Source of the DNA: [Lactobacillus] rogosae
GTDB lineage: Bacteria > Bacillota > Clostridia > Lachnospirales > Lachnospiraceae
NCBI GenBank assembly: GCA_900112995.1
Contig: FONU01000007.1
Coordinates: forward strand, 87,825-151,824
Direction of reading: 5' to 3'
DNA: 64,000 nt
A program made the position numbers and the translations under genes. Under the pieces are notes generated by a model. The model made no database searches, had not been told where the DNA came from, and saw nothing but the letters and a program-made list of their open reading frames with translations. This document shows, one piece after another, positions 56,205-64,000 of this stretch. The stretch's first letter is position 1. Every line of letters begins with the position of its first letter.

Positions 56205-57935
56205 TTAATAGCAGATAACAGCATTATCAGGAACAACAGCTTTATATGATACTCCCATACCATCGGTATTTCTGATAATTGAAGTAACTGTATTGACATT
56301 GCCAGCTTTGATATATTCAAGCTTAATATTCATTCCTGCCTCATATCTTATAATGTCAATATTGTCCGCAGCATTAACATCATATATATCATTGTGTCCG
56401 TCAAGCATAATATACATATGTGTGTTGCCATCAGCTACAACAGGCATAATCTTTGATATAACACCTGTTACACTTTCTGTGTTAGTAATCTCCTGCGTAG
56501 ATTTATCAACAATTCCATTATCCTTAAGAAGCTGGATATAATTAGATTCACATTGAAGAACAGAATCACCAATTGCCACATTCTGGTACTTCTCTATGTT
56601 AAGCATTGCATAACATTTTACAAGCCCTGCATCATCTTTTAATGCCATAAAATATGTCGGCTGTCCACTTACATTAATTAAAAGTGGAAATGTCGCTTTA
56701 TATCCAAGATTCTGCACCCGTCCTTTGGCTGAATCCATAGCCGAATATTCCTCAGCTCCCGAAACCTCATAATAACGTGTCTCCATTGTACGCTGGTTCA
56801 TAAGCACAAATCCTACATTGGAATTATCCTGTCCAACTGATGTGATTCCTGTATATACCCACACATCGTCCTCAAGTGCTATATAATTATAACCATCCGT
56901 TGTCTTAAGGCAGTCCCTCTGGCTTAAAATACTGTTAATAAATCCATGCTTAAGACTTCCGTTATAATCATACAAATCAATAAGAAGCTCTGCTGAATAC
57001 ACTTTATCAACCCACGTTGGAACATCTTCCACCTTATAATCTGTCATTTCGCCTGTAACTGCATTACAAAGCACAACCCTGCCTACTGTCTGTCCGCCAA
57101 ACAGTCCTATATTAAACTTCTTAACAGGGCATACCCAGTAAGGCGTTCCCTCATCATCAATCTCGAAGTTAATACTATCAAAAATATATGTTGGATATGC
57201 AAATCTTAAATGCCTGTATATATATCTTGAAAAATGATCCGACTCCGAATACTTAATCCCCTCTGAAAGCCTTACACATTCAGCCTCCTGTGTTGTCATA
57301 TCAATTCTTATATATGCTGGAATACCCTTCTTATAGTTAGCAAACCATTTAATAAGATTACCATATTCAAGTGGTGTAACCCTGACTGGCTTTTCTTTAT
57401 AATTAATCTGGGAATACATATCCGCAACTTCATACTGGGAAACCATATCAACCATAGTTCCCATTACTCTTGTTCCTATTATTGAAGCTGACTCCTTATC
57501 AAGCAGTGGAATCTGGTCATACGAAACTTCCCTGATATCATCTGTAAAGCTTCTGTTCTCCACTGTTAAGAGATTCCGGTACTTTGCCGCATTAATTATT
57601 GGCGAAGATAATACATTGCCAACTACATATACAACAACAAATGCAATCGTAACATTAAGAAGCACCTTAAATATAATACTACCTGCCTTAGTCTTAAATT
57701 CAAAATGAGGGACTTTTATTGTATTATTATTAATGTCTTTATATCTGGTGCTTCCCTCCTTATGATTCATTATCCACTGGGCAATTGTAATTATTATCAT
57801 AACAAATATAATAAATCCCCAAAATCCCTGTGAATGTATATTAATTGCCGGTAGCTTGATATAGTAATACACTGCTGCAACAACAATAACAACAAACGCC
57901 ATAATAAGCTTCAATCCATTACTGACTTTCTTCAT
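56205..57935 (-). CDS. Membrane-anchored protein of unknown function
   Basis: I do not recognise this 576-residue protein. Two hydrophobic segments lie near residues 8-28 and 38-56, and a third near 92-112 (VLLNVTIAFVVVYVVGNVL). The remaining 460 residues or so are soluble and probably extracytoplasmic. Two alternating regions resemble PepSY-like or beta-rich modules (GTPYWVCPV...TGEMTDYKVEDVPTWVD and QPTYFMALKDDAGLVKCYAML). The C-terminal 90 residues may be a small OB-like domain (SVTGVISKIMPVVADGNTHMY). AAAGG precedes the ATG. It stands alone, divergent from the patatin gene. Confidence 0.6.
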   Translation of the reverse strand: MKKVSNGLKLIMAFVVIVVAAVYYYIKLPAINIHSQGFWGFIIFVMIIITIAQWIMNHKEGSTRYKDINNNTIKVPHFEFKTKAGSIIFKVLLNVTIAFVVVYVVGNVLSSPIINAAKYRNLLTVENRSFTDDIREVSYDQIPLLDKESASIIGTRVMGTMVDMVSQYEVADMYSQINYKEKPVRVTPLEYGNLIKWFANYKKGIPAYIRIDMTTQEAECVRLSEGIKYSESDHFSRYIYRHLRFAYPTYIFDSINFEIDDEGTPYWVCPVKKFNIGLFGGQTVGRVVLCNAVTGEMTDYKVEDVPTWVDKVYSAELLIDLYDYNGSLKHGFINSILSQRDCLKTTDGYNYIALEDDVWVYTGITSVGQDNSNVGFVLMNQRTMETRYYEVSGAEEYSAMDSAKGRVQNLGYKATFPLLINVSGQPTYFMALKDDAGLVKCYAMLNIEKYQNVAIGDSVLQCESNYIQLLKDNGIVDKSTQEITNTESVTGVISKIMPVVADGNTHMYIMLDGHNDIYDVNAADNIDIIRYEAGMNIKLEYIKAGNVNTVTSIIRNTDGMGVSYKAVVPDNAVICY

Positions 57936-58143
57936 ATACTCTTACCTTTCCTCTTAATTCAATATGCTATGTTAAAATTGTATTAAACTGCAAAGCATTT
58001 AACCAATCCATATAAAATCATAGACATATATGCTTATTTTTATAATCTTAATATTAATCTTAACATATATTTTATTGACAATCCATAATTTTAGTATAAA
58101 AATGATAATTGGAAAATATATGCTATAAAGGATGGTAACTAAA

Positions 58144-59001
58144 GTGAAAACAGGAATTGTATTTGAGGGCGGCGCATTCAGAACCATATTTTCTTGTGGT
58201 GTTATGGACGCTCTTGTTGAAAATGATATTATGCCAGATTATATGATTGGTGTATCTGCCGGTGCGGCATATGGCGTATCAATGGCTTCAAAACAGCCCC
58301 GCCGTAATCTTGATGTACTTATGAAATACCGCAATGACAAAAGATATCTCGGTCTTAGTAATATGATTGATAAAGATAACAAGTCTATCTATGGATTGGA
58401 ATTCTCCTATGAAACAATCCCTAATGAACTTAATCTGTTTGATTATGATGCTTTTAAGCAGTATAAGGGCGATTTCTACTGTGTAGTTACTAATCTTCTT
58501 ACCGGTCAGCCTGAATATATGAAATACACCGGTGATGACAGGACTAACACCGTGCTTAAAGCTACCTGTGCACTGCCTATGCTGTTTCCGCCAATTATTA
58601 TTAACGATGTTCCTTATATGGACGGCGGCTTATCAGACTCAATACCTTATCTTAAAGCCATTGAGGACGGTTGTGACAGAATAATTGTCGTTCTTACAAG
58701 ACAGTCAGGCTACACTAAGACAACTTCACGCTCTACTAAGGCTATTGCATATTCTTATAGAAACCAGTACCCTAAGCTTACAGAAACTATGCTTACAAGA
58801 GCCAGCCGCTACAATGAAAGCCTAAAAGGTCTTGACCAATATGTTAAAGAGGGACGTATCATAACTATACAACCTACAACAAGCAAGGGCTTTTCTCGTC
58901 TTGAAAAGGATAAGAACAAAATCCTTTCTATGTACAATGACGGCTACAACCAGTGCTATGAACTGCTGGATACCATCAAAGAATTCTATGGAATTAAATA
59001 A
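58144..59001 (+). CDS. Patatin-like phospholipase (RssA/YlbK type)
   Basis: A predicted serine acyl hydrolase of 285 residues. The oxyanion motif is EGGAFR, the nucleophile elbow is GVSAG with Ser38, and the catalytic Asp160 is in YMDGGLSDSIP. I prefer the GTG at 58144 because (M)KTGIVFEGG matches the family start and AAGGA lies about 10 bases upstream. The ATG at 58132 has its Shine-Dalgarno sequence abutting the codon. It is convergent to the YdcF-like gene. The substrate lipid is unknown. Confidence 0.88.
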   Translation: MKTGIVFEGGAFRTIFSCGVMDALVENDIMPDYMIGVSAGAAYGVSMASKQPRRNLDVLMKYRNDKRYLGLSNMIDKDNKSIYGLEFSYETIPNELNLFDYDAFKQYKGDFYCVVTNLLTGQPEYMKYTGDDRTNTVLKATCALPMLFPPIIINDVPYMDGGLSDSIPYLKAIEDGCDRIIVVLTRQSGYTKTTSRSTKAIAYSYRNQYPKLTETMLTRASRYNESLKGLDQYVKEGRIITIQPTTSKGFSRLEKDKNKILSMYNDGYNQCYELLDTIKEFYGIK

Positions 59002-59022
59002 TTCCACATAATCCGCTTATTA

Positions 59023-59072
59023 TTAATGTATACACTCTGTTTATTCTTCAGAAAATAGAGTGCATACATTAA
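59023..59072. terminator. Hairpin between the convergent patatin and YdcF-like genes
   Basis: A 16-base arm pair with one mismatch (59023-59038 with 59057-59072) is centred between two converging genes. No long T-run follows on either side, so it is a weak intrinsic terminator at best, possibly bidirectional. Confidence 0.5.
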
Positions 59073-59076
59073 CATC

Positions 59077-59835
59077 TTAATAATTCCCGCATACAAAGTC
59101 TTTCACTATTCCTATCGCTTCCCTGACCATATAATTAACAAACAACACATCATCGCTCCCGCTTGCTATTCCACTTACATGTATCAAGCCTTGTCCCTTA
59201 GCTAAAAGCTTAGACCTGAATATATGGAAATTATTCGTTGCAATGCCTACCGGAGAGCTGAAATCTGAAATGTATTGTACGGAATATTTCATATTCTCAT
59301 TAGTATCTGTTGACTTATCTTCCATAATTATTCTATCACTATCTATACCTCTTTCGCATAGATATTCATACATTGCAAGTGCTTCTGTCTTATTCTCGCC
59401 ACGTCCTTGTCCACCCGATACTATTATCTTACATTCTGTATTAATACATGCGTAATCATAGGCAGAGTCAAGTCTTCTTTTAAGTGAACGTGTTATTCGG
59501 TCGCCTCTTATCTGACAGCCAAGCACTATTACATATTCACAATTATAATCTGGCTTTTGCTTCATACTTATAACTATAAGGCTCTCAAGTATTGCAAATA
59601 TAACAAATCCTGTTATTATGACAACTCTTACAATATTCTTGACAAGCTGTGGGATATCTATAATTCCTTTGGCATCTAGTGTTCCTGCTATGTATAAGCC
59701 TGCAAAGAAAATTGTACCTAAAAGCCATATCCATATAAATGAAGATTTACGACCTGCATATGATACACATAGTATATAGTAGGCAAGGCATATTATGGAT
59801 AAAATTAAGCATATATATCTCATATGTGGTTTCAC
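59077..59835 (-). CDS. YdcF/SanA-like DUF218 membrane protein
   Basis: A 252-residue protein with three or four hydrophobic segments in the first 90 residues, followed by a DUF218 domain: YVIVLGCQIRGDRITRSLKRRLDSA, IIVSGGQGRGENKTEA and STDTNENMKYS. Relatives (SanA, ElyC, YdcF) are linked to envelope integrity, with no settled biochemical activity. A GTG at 59835 with AAAGGAG 6 bases upstream is the likely start. It is divergent from the cupin gene across a palindromic spacer. Confidence 0.82.
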   Translation of the reverse strand: MKPHMRYICLILSIICLAYYILCVSYAGRKSSFIWIWLLGTIFFAGLYIAGTLDAKGIIDIPQLVKNIVRVVIITGFVIFAILESLIVISMKQKPDYNCEYVIVLGCQIRGDRITRSLKRRLDSAYDYACINTECKIIVSGGQGRGENKTEALAMYEYLCERGIDSDRIIMEDKSTDTNENMKYSVQYISDFSSPVGIATNNFHIFRSKLLAKGQGLIHVSGIASGSDDVLFVNYMVREAIGIVKDFVCGNY

Positions 59836-59882
59836 TTAGTGCTCCTTTACTGTTTGGTGGATTGTTTCTTAATTTAATGTTT

Positions 59883-60034
59883 GGTGGCGGACGGACGTTA
59901 GGTAACTTTACTATATTACCGCTGGGCACGCTTTCGCTGCTTATAGCCGTAGCGGACACTAAGCGGCTAAAGGACAGCCGCTAAGTGCCGACGGCTGCAA
60001 AAGCACCCAGCTTGCAATATAGTAAAGTTACATA
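59883..60034. repeat. Palindromic element C, sharing an exact 16-bp edge with element A
   Basis: Arms 59902-59968 and 59976-60031 pair with a few bulges. The outermost 16 bases (GTAACTTTACTATATT and its complement) and the innermost 7 (AGCGGCT/AGCCGCT) are perfect. The left edge GGTGGCGGACGGACGT (59883-59898) is identical to 51877-51892. Beyond that edge it does not resemble element A, so the edge may be an insertion or processing signal of the family. Confidence 0.7.
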
Positions 60035-60081
60035 ACTGGATAGCGGCTGTATTTAATGGAAATAATCCGGAGGACCGCTTT

Positions 60082-60196
60082 GCAGGTTTTAGAAATCTTT
60101 GATTTCTAAAGCCTGCTCGCTATTTACTATCGGGGTATAACTAAATAAGATAAAAATTGCTTTGTCAAAACACAATAATTTCTTATTAGCTATACC
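60082..60196. repeat. Two further inverted repeats upstream of the cupin gene
   Basis: A hairpin of 16-base arms with one mismatch and a TTT loop (60082-60097 with 60101-60116) is followed by a looser pair (60134-60150 with 60181-60196). Nothing else is seen in the rest of the spacer except the cupin promoter at 60266-60294. Confidence 0.6.
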
Positions 60197-60265
60197 TGAT
60201 TAATTTATTAGTTATAATCATACAGATATTTTGTCTTTTTGTCTATTTTTTGATAATTAATTGTA

Positions 60266-60294
60266 TTGACACTGGTTTTAAAGGTTTATACACT
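60266..60294 (+). promoter_or_regulatory. Probable promoter for the cupin gene
   Basis: A perfect TTGACA (60266-60271) and TACACT (60289-60294) are separated by 17 bases. The start point would lie near 60301, leaving a leader of about 65 bases before the ATG at 60367. Confidence 0.55.
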
Positions 60295-60366
60295 TTAATT
60301 AATACAATTAATATGTCTGATTTCCTCATATTTAAAAGTGAGTGTCAGGCAGGAAAAGGAGTTTTT

Positions 60367-60690
60367 ATGTTTAAATATAATAAAGATGTTATACCTACTG
60401 ATTGTGAACCAGGAGTCACACGCAAAATTCTCTGTTATTCTGATGACCTTATGATGTGCGAGATTACTTTTAAGAAAGGCTCTAAGGGGAACTTTCATAA
60501 GCACGAACATTTACAGATTACTTATATTGCCAAGGGAAGCTTTGAATTTACAATTGGTGGCGAAACCAAGATTGTAAATCAAGGCGACAGTGTGTATATG
60601 CCATCTAATGTTGAGCACGGCGTTACTGCACTTGAAGACGGCATACTTGTCGATGTGTTCAATCCTATGCGAAAAGATTTTCTTGCTTAA
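60367..60690 (+). CDS. Cupin domain protein
   Basis: A 107-residue single cupin with metal-type histidines in GNFHKHEHLQITYIAKGSFEF and a second motif in GDSVYMPSNVEHGV. The ATG at 60367 has AAAGGAG 5 bases upstream; the frame is open further upstream but without coding character. It is monocistronic with a bidirectional terminator downstream. It is distinct from the cupin at 54.5 kb. Its ligand is unknown. Confidence 0.85.
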   Translation: MFKYNKDVIPTDCEPGVTRKILCYSDDLMMCEITFKKGSKGNFHKHEHLQITYIAKGSFEFTIGGETKIVNQGDSVYMPSNVEHGVTALEDGILVDVFNPMRKDFLA

Positions 60691-60786
60691 CCGCATTACA
60701 ATTAATGTATTGGATTTTAGACCCTTTTCGTGCGGGTGCGCATAATCGGCACATAGTGTCTTTTATGTAATATACCATATAATTAA

Positions 60787-60853
60787 ATAAAAACTGCGGG
60801 ACATACATAAATGATACTCAAATATCATCTATATAATATATCCCGCAGTTTTT
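60787..60853. terminator. Bidirectional terminator between cupin and LRR lipoprotein genes
   Basis: A perfect 13-bp stem (60789-60801 with 60841-60853) ends in A/T runs on both sides, so it can serve the plus-strand cupin gene and the minus-strand LRR gene. A small inner ATGATA/TATCAT pairing is also present. Confidence 0.8.
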
Positions 60854-60940
60854 ATGTTCTTAAAATATTATCGCAATAATTTAACAATATTCTTAGTATC
60901 AATTAAACTGCCTACCACCACTGATATCTGTAACAGACAA

Positions 60941-61675
60941 TTACCTATTAACCGTTATATTAAGAAATGCATCCTGTCCGATATTCTTTACGCTCTTTGG
61001 CACTGTTATCTCTTTAATTCCACTTGACATAAATGCCGCATAGCCTATATTTTCCAAACCATCTGGAAGTATCACCTCTGTAAGATTAGTACAGCCTGAA
61101 AAAGCATATGTACCAATGTTCTTAACTGATGATGGTATTGTCACACTCTTAAGATTGGTATTGTTATAAAATACACCTGAGGCAATTGTTACAACTCCAT
61201 CTTTAATAGAGTAATTCTCTTTATTCTGGTCAGCTTCATAAAGAATATTATTAACAATTATATCATTAGAATCTTTTAATTTTTCTGCCCTCCATCTGGT
61301 TTCAGTAAATGCGTGTGTGCCTATATCTTCAACTGACTCTGGTATGACTATTTCTTCAAGGTTATAACAAGATAAAAAAGCATTTGAAGATATGTATGTT
61401 ATACCCTGCTCTATAGTTACTTTTTTAATCATCGTATCGTCCCTGAATGCACCATCGCCTATTGTGGATACACTTTTACCGTCAAGAACTGCTGGAACAA
61501 CAAGTTCATCTTCCGACCTGCCCTTATCTGTAAGAGCAGTAATTGTAAGCGTTCCGTCTTCATTCTCTGTATACTGGTAAAGAGCAATTTTAATATTCTT
61601 TCTACCACAGCCTGATATTGCTAATAACATAATAAGTATCAAGCCTGCCACCAACATTTTCTTATGTATCTTCAT
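60941..61675 (-). CDS. Leucine-rich-repeat (BspA-type) lipoprotein
   Basis: A 244-residue surface lipoprotein. A basic N-terminus and hydrophobic segment end in the lipobox LAISGC with the lipidated Cys23. From about residue 60 onward are five or six BspA-like LRR_5 repeats of the form IGDGAFRDDTMIKKVTI and VKNIGTYAFSGCTNLTEVILP. Such proteins often mediate adhesion. Its ATG overlaps the NUDIX stop by one base (TAATG), so the two are translationally coupled despite unrelated functions. Confidence 0.88.
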   Translation of the reverse strand: MKIHKKMLVAGLILIMLLAISGCGRKNIKIALYQYTENEDGTLTITALTDKGRSEDELVVPAVLDGKSVSTIGDGAFRDDTMIKKVTIEQGITYISSNAFLSCYNLEEIVIPESVEDIGTHAFTETRWRAEKLKDSNDIIVNNILYEADQNKENYSIKDGVVTIASGVFYNNTNLKSVTIPSSVKNIGTYAFSGCTNLTEVILPDGLENIGYAAFMSSGIKEITVPKSVKNIGQDAFLNITVNR

Positions 61676-62241
61676 TAACAGCCTCCCTTAGCCCACATAT
61701 AGCAGAATGCCTGTGTTCTTGCCGCAAATCTGCAATTCTTAAGAAGTTCTTTCACTTCTTCTTTAGTGTACCACGAAGCTGTTATTTCTTCCATAGTTGA
61801 TGTACTTTTAGAAAATGTTCCTTCTGCCTTTCCAATGACTACCTGATTAGTTTCATTTGAAAAACCTATTGCACTGTAGCTGTCATAAAGCTTATCATCA
61901 ATCCTTATAAGATTAAGTCCTGTTTCTTCCTTCAGCTCTCTCTTAGCCGCAACCTCCGCCGTTTCGCCCTCATCAATAAGTCCCGCCGGGAAATTGTATA
62001 CATAATCTCCTACGGACATTCTGTATTCCTTATTGATAAGTATTTTCCCGCCATCAATATCTGTCGCAACTATAACAACCCCGTCAGGTCTGTCATTATG
62101 AAGGTCAGCCAATGAACTCACATTATCATTACGGCTTATTATTTCATATACCTTGGTTCTGTTATCCTCTGTTGTATATGTAATATCATATCTGTTAATA
62201 AAATGTCCGTCTAAAACCTTCTTGATACCTTCAAATCTCAT
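61675..62241 (-). CDS. NUDIX hydrolase (ADP-ribose pyrophosphatase-like)
   Basis: A 188-residue protein with the Nudix box at 87-109 (GLIDEGETAEVAAKRELKEETG), preceded by the FPAG motif of the ADP-ribose/sugar-nucleotide group. The ATG at 62241 has GAGG 6 bases upstream. It follows the hydrogenase gene by 15 bases and overlaps the LRR gene by one base. The substrate is likely ADP-ribose or a related nucleotide sugar, by family. Confidence 0.9.
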   Translation of the reverse strand: MRFEGIKKVLDGHFINRYDITYTTEDNRTKVYEIISRNDNVSSLADLHNDRPDGVVIVATDIDGGKILINKEYRMSVGDYVYNFPAGLIDEGETAEVAAKRELKEETGLNLIRIDDKLYDSYSAIGFSNETNQVVIGKAEGTFSKSTSTMEEITASWYTKEEVKELLKNCRFAARTQAFCYMWAKGGC

Positions 62242-62256
62242 TTTATTCCTCACTTC

Positions 62257-63729
62257 TTATTCTGCATGCATAGAAAATGCTTCCATATCGTAGCTCTTAA
62301 GGTTATCATATATCTTTCTGTCATCGGCTTCTGATAAGAGCTTATCCCTGTCTTTGGCTACAAGCATTTCATTCTTGCTTGAACGATGATGGCTAGGTCC
62401 GCCTACACAGCCTCCTTCGCACGCCATTCCTTCAACAAAGTCAGCTTGAAGTCTGTCCATTTTTAATAGCGTAAGTGCTTTCTTACATTCTGCTCCACCT
62501 GAACATTTTTCTATAGTGAACTTAGATGGGTCTTCACCTAACTCCTTCATACATTCTACTACAGCGGCAGCAACTCCACCACCATTACCAAATCTCTTGC
62601 CATATACACTTGCCTGCTGGCTGCTGTTAGCTTCAGCCTCAATCTTAACGTCCTTAGCTCTAAGCATTGCTCTGTACTCACCTACTGTAAGAACATAATC
62701 AGCATTTCCTTCTAAGTCCTTGTTACGTCTTTCATCTTTCTTTGCAATACAAGGTCCGATAAATACCGTTACTGTGTCCTTATCCTTAGACTTTAACATT
62801 CTTGAAACCGCACACATAGGTGATACAGTTGTCGATATATTGTCTGTTAATTCAGGATAGTGTTTCTTTATCATATTAACAAATGCAGGACAGCACGATG
62901 TTGTCATCTTTTTGCCCTCTTTATTAGCTTCAAGCCATTCCTTTGCTTCTGCACCGGCTGTCATATCACCACCAAGGGCAACCTCTACCATATCAGAAAA
63001 TCCAACTTTCTTGCAGGCTGTTCTTATACTGTCCATTGTAATATCTGCACCAAATGAACCTTCAATTGCCGGTGCTACCATAGCGACAACCTTTTTACCT
63101 GATGTAATTGCCTTAATAACATCAACTATATCTGTCTTAGAACCAATAGCACCGAATGGACAGGCGTGTATACAATGTCCACATTTAATACATTTACTGT
63201 CATCTATCTCACATATACCATTTTCGTCCATAGTAATTGCACCTACCGGACAGATTTTCTTACAAGGTCTAATCAAATCTGCAATAGCATTATATGGACA
63301 GGCTTTAGCACACTGACCACATTCTTTACATTTGTCAGGGTCAATATAAGCTCTGTCGCGCCCCATAGATACAGCCCCGAACTTACACGCCTGCTGGCAG
63401 GCTTTAGCCATACATTTTCTACAATTATCTGTAACTATATAATGTGAAAGTGGACAGTCAGCACATGCCGCTTCTATAACCTGAACCACATTATCCTTAC
63501 CTGTCTTAGGTGTTTCTGATGGACACTTTCCTTCTGCAAGTCTTATACGTTGTCTTACAACTTCACGCTCTTTGTATACGCAACATCTGTACTTCGCCTG
63601 AGGTCCCGGAAGCAGCTCATATGGAAGCTCCTCCTTCTTCTCTTCAAGCTGTCCAGCATAAGCAAGCTTTGCAACCTGATATAATATTTCATGTTTAATT
63701 TTCAGTATATTAGCATCATTAGAAAGCAT
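62257..63729 (-). CDS. [FeFe] hydrogenase, group B-like
   Basis: A 490-residue cytoplasmic iron-sulfur enzyme. Two ferredoxin-type 4Fe-4S motifs (CKECGQCAKAC and CIKCGHCIHAC) and extra cysteines (CRKCMAKACQQAC; CADC) fill residues 88-190. The catalytic H-cluster motifs are TSCCP (277-281), GPCIAKKDE (325-333) and MACEGGC (435-441). The P2 motif begins GPC where group A enzymes have MPC, which together with the extra N-terminal cysteines fits group B. The ATG at 63729 has AGGAGG 9 bases upstream. It is upstream of NUDIX and LRR genes. Group B enzymes are poorly characterised; H2 production from ferredoxin is presumed. Confidence 0.88.
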   Translation of the reverse strand: MLSNDANILKIKHEILYQVAKLAYAGQLEEKKEELPYELLPGPQAKYRCCVYKEREVVRQRIRLAEGKCPSETPKTGKDNVVQVIEAACADCPLSHYIVTDNCRKCMAKACQQACKFGAVSMGRDRAYIDPDKCKECGQCAKACPYNAIADLIRPCKKICPVGAITMDENGICEIDDSKCIKCGHCIHACPFGAIGSKTDIVDVIKAITSGKKVVAMVAPAIEGSFGADITMDSIRTACKKVGFSDMVEVALGGDMTAGAEAKEWLEANKEGKKMTTSCCPAFVNMIKKHYPELTDNISTTVSPMCAVSRMLKSKDKDTVTVFIGPCIAKKDERRNKDLEGNADYVLTVGEYRAMLRAKDVKIEAEANSSQQASVYGKRFGNGGGVAAAVVECMKELGEDPSKFTIEKCSGGAECKKALTLLKMDRLQADFVEGMACEGGCVGGPSHHRSSKNEMLVAKDRDKLLSEADDRKIYDNLKSYDMEAFSMHAE

Positions 63730-64000
63730 ATCTTTTGTCCTCCTGTAATCAAATATATTTACTAAGTAGATACAGTATAGCACACTTAATATATGTTTCC
63801 TAACCCTTTTTTAAACTTTCCCATCTAATCCCCCAACTCCAGCAAAAACATTCCCTCACAACCAAACAACACACCCCTCTCAACAACCAGTATAAACTCC
63901 CCCAGCAACCAGCAATGCCCAGACATAAGTCTGGGCGAGCGTCACTACTATCCAAAATCTTCAAAACCCCAGTCAACAACATACCAGCCAAAAAATCATC
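63730..64000. other. Gene-free right edge of the window
   Basis: No credible gene. From about 63820 the plus strand is rich in C and A and poor in G. It contains an 8-bp perfect hairpin GCCCAGAC-ATAA-GTCTGGGC near 63917-63936. The hydrogenase promoter should lie in the first part, but I could not place it with confidence. Confidence 0.4.

Noticed and set aside
59739..59984. Plus-strand frame overlapping the YdcF start and element C
   Set aside because: It is antisense to a clear gene and runs into the palindrome; no ribosome binding site and no recognisable protein.
63800..63991. 63-codon minus-strand frame at the window edge
   Set aside because: Trp/Leu/Gly-biased composition produced by the G-poor plus strand; no ribosome binding site or similarity.

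Overview
The window is AT-rich bacterial chromosome with dense, mostly minus-strand operons, strong AGGAGG-type ribosome binding sites and Clostridia-type gene content. It carries LL-diaminopimelate aminotransferase, an alpha/beta small acid-soluble spore protein, a group-B type [FeFe] hydrogenase, NhaC, DUF4364, and the arginine/agmatine plus carboxyspermidine polyamine genes. Intracellular pectin (rhamnogalacturonan) enzymes and several chemotaxis genes add to this. I infer a motile, pectin-using gut Lachnospiraceae, probably close to Lachnospira (Eubacterium) eligens. The species is a guess; the family-level call is firmer. No rRNA, tRNA, CRISPR, prophage or transposase gene was recognised.

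Layout. 0-5.4 kb: tig-clpP-clpX-lon proteostasis cluster (lon cut by the window edge), with a row of hairpins between clpP and clpX, then a small PsiE-like membrane protein. 6-12.3 kb: gltB-gltD glutamate synthase. 12.7-16.9 kb: lipid kinase, beta-CASP metallo-hydrolase and rhamnogalacturonan acetylesterase. 17-26.7 kb: a probable polyamine operon read right to left: speA, speE, carboxy(nor)spermidine dehydrogenase, carboxy(nor)spermidine decarboxylase, aguA, aguB, followed by a TetM-like GTPase fused to a YacP/Rae1-like NYN nuclease domain. A strong promoter at 27.2 kb, a structured leader and a terminator precede speA. 27.3-31.2 kb: RNase H, homoserine dehydrogenase and two membrane proteins. 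31.3-37.8 kb: two chemotaxis receptors around aroK, an NhaC antiporter, a receptor remnant and an HD-GYP phosphodiesterase. 38-44.1 kb: rho-rpmE-DUF1385-prmC-prfA translation/termination cluster. 44.4-48.4 kb: plus-strand malic enzyme, radical SAM protein, DUF4364 and glycosyltransferase. 48.6-63.7 kb: spore protein, DD-carboxypeptidase, DJ-1, DegV, dapL, J-domain protein, cupins, GH105 hydrolase, unknown membrane protein, patatin, YdcF-like protein, LRR lipoprotein, NUDIX hydrolase and [FeFe] hydrogenase.

The most unusual structure is non-coding. Between degV and dapL lie two large nested palindromes (about 51.88-52.19 and 52.32-52.57 kb). They share an 85-bp core in opposite orientations, identical at 84 of 85 positions, while the flanking arms differ in sequence yet still pair within each copy. 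A third palindrome near 59.9 kb shares an exact 16-bp edge with the first, and another repeat cluster lies at 41.8-42.2 kb. These look like a family of mobile or structured-RNA-like intergenic elements. The second main point is the GTPase-NYN fusion at the end of the polyamine operon, and the third is the speA leader RNA/attenuator candidate.

Working together: the polyamine genes would convert arginine to agmatine, N-carbamoylputrescine and putrescine, then to spermidine using aspartate semialdehyde. Homoserine dehydrogenase next door and dapL draw on the same aspartate-family pool. Coordinates were read by hand; starts were chosen mainly by ribosome binding site and family N-terminus.
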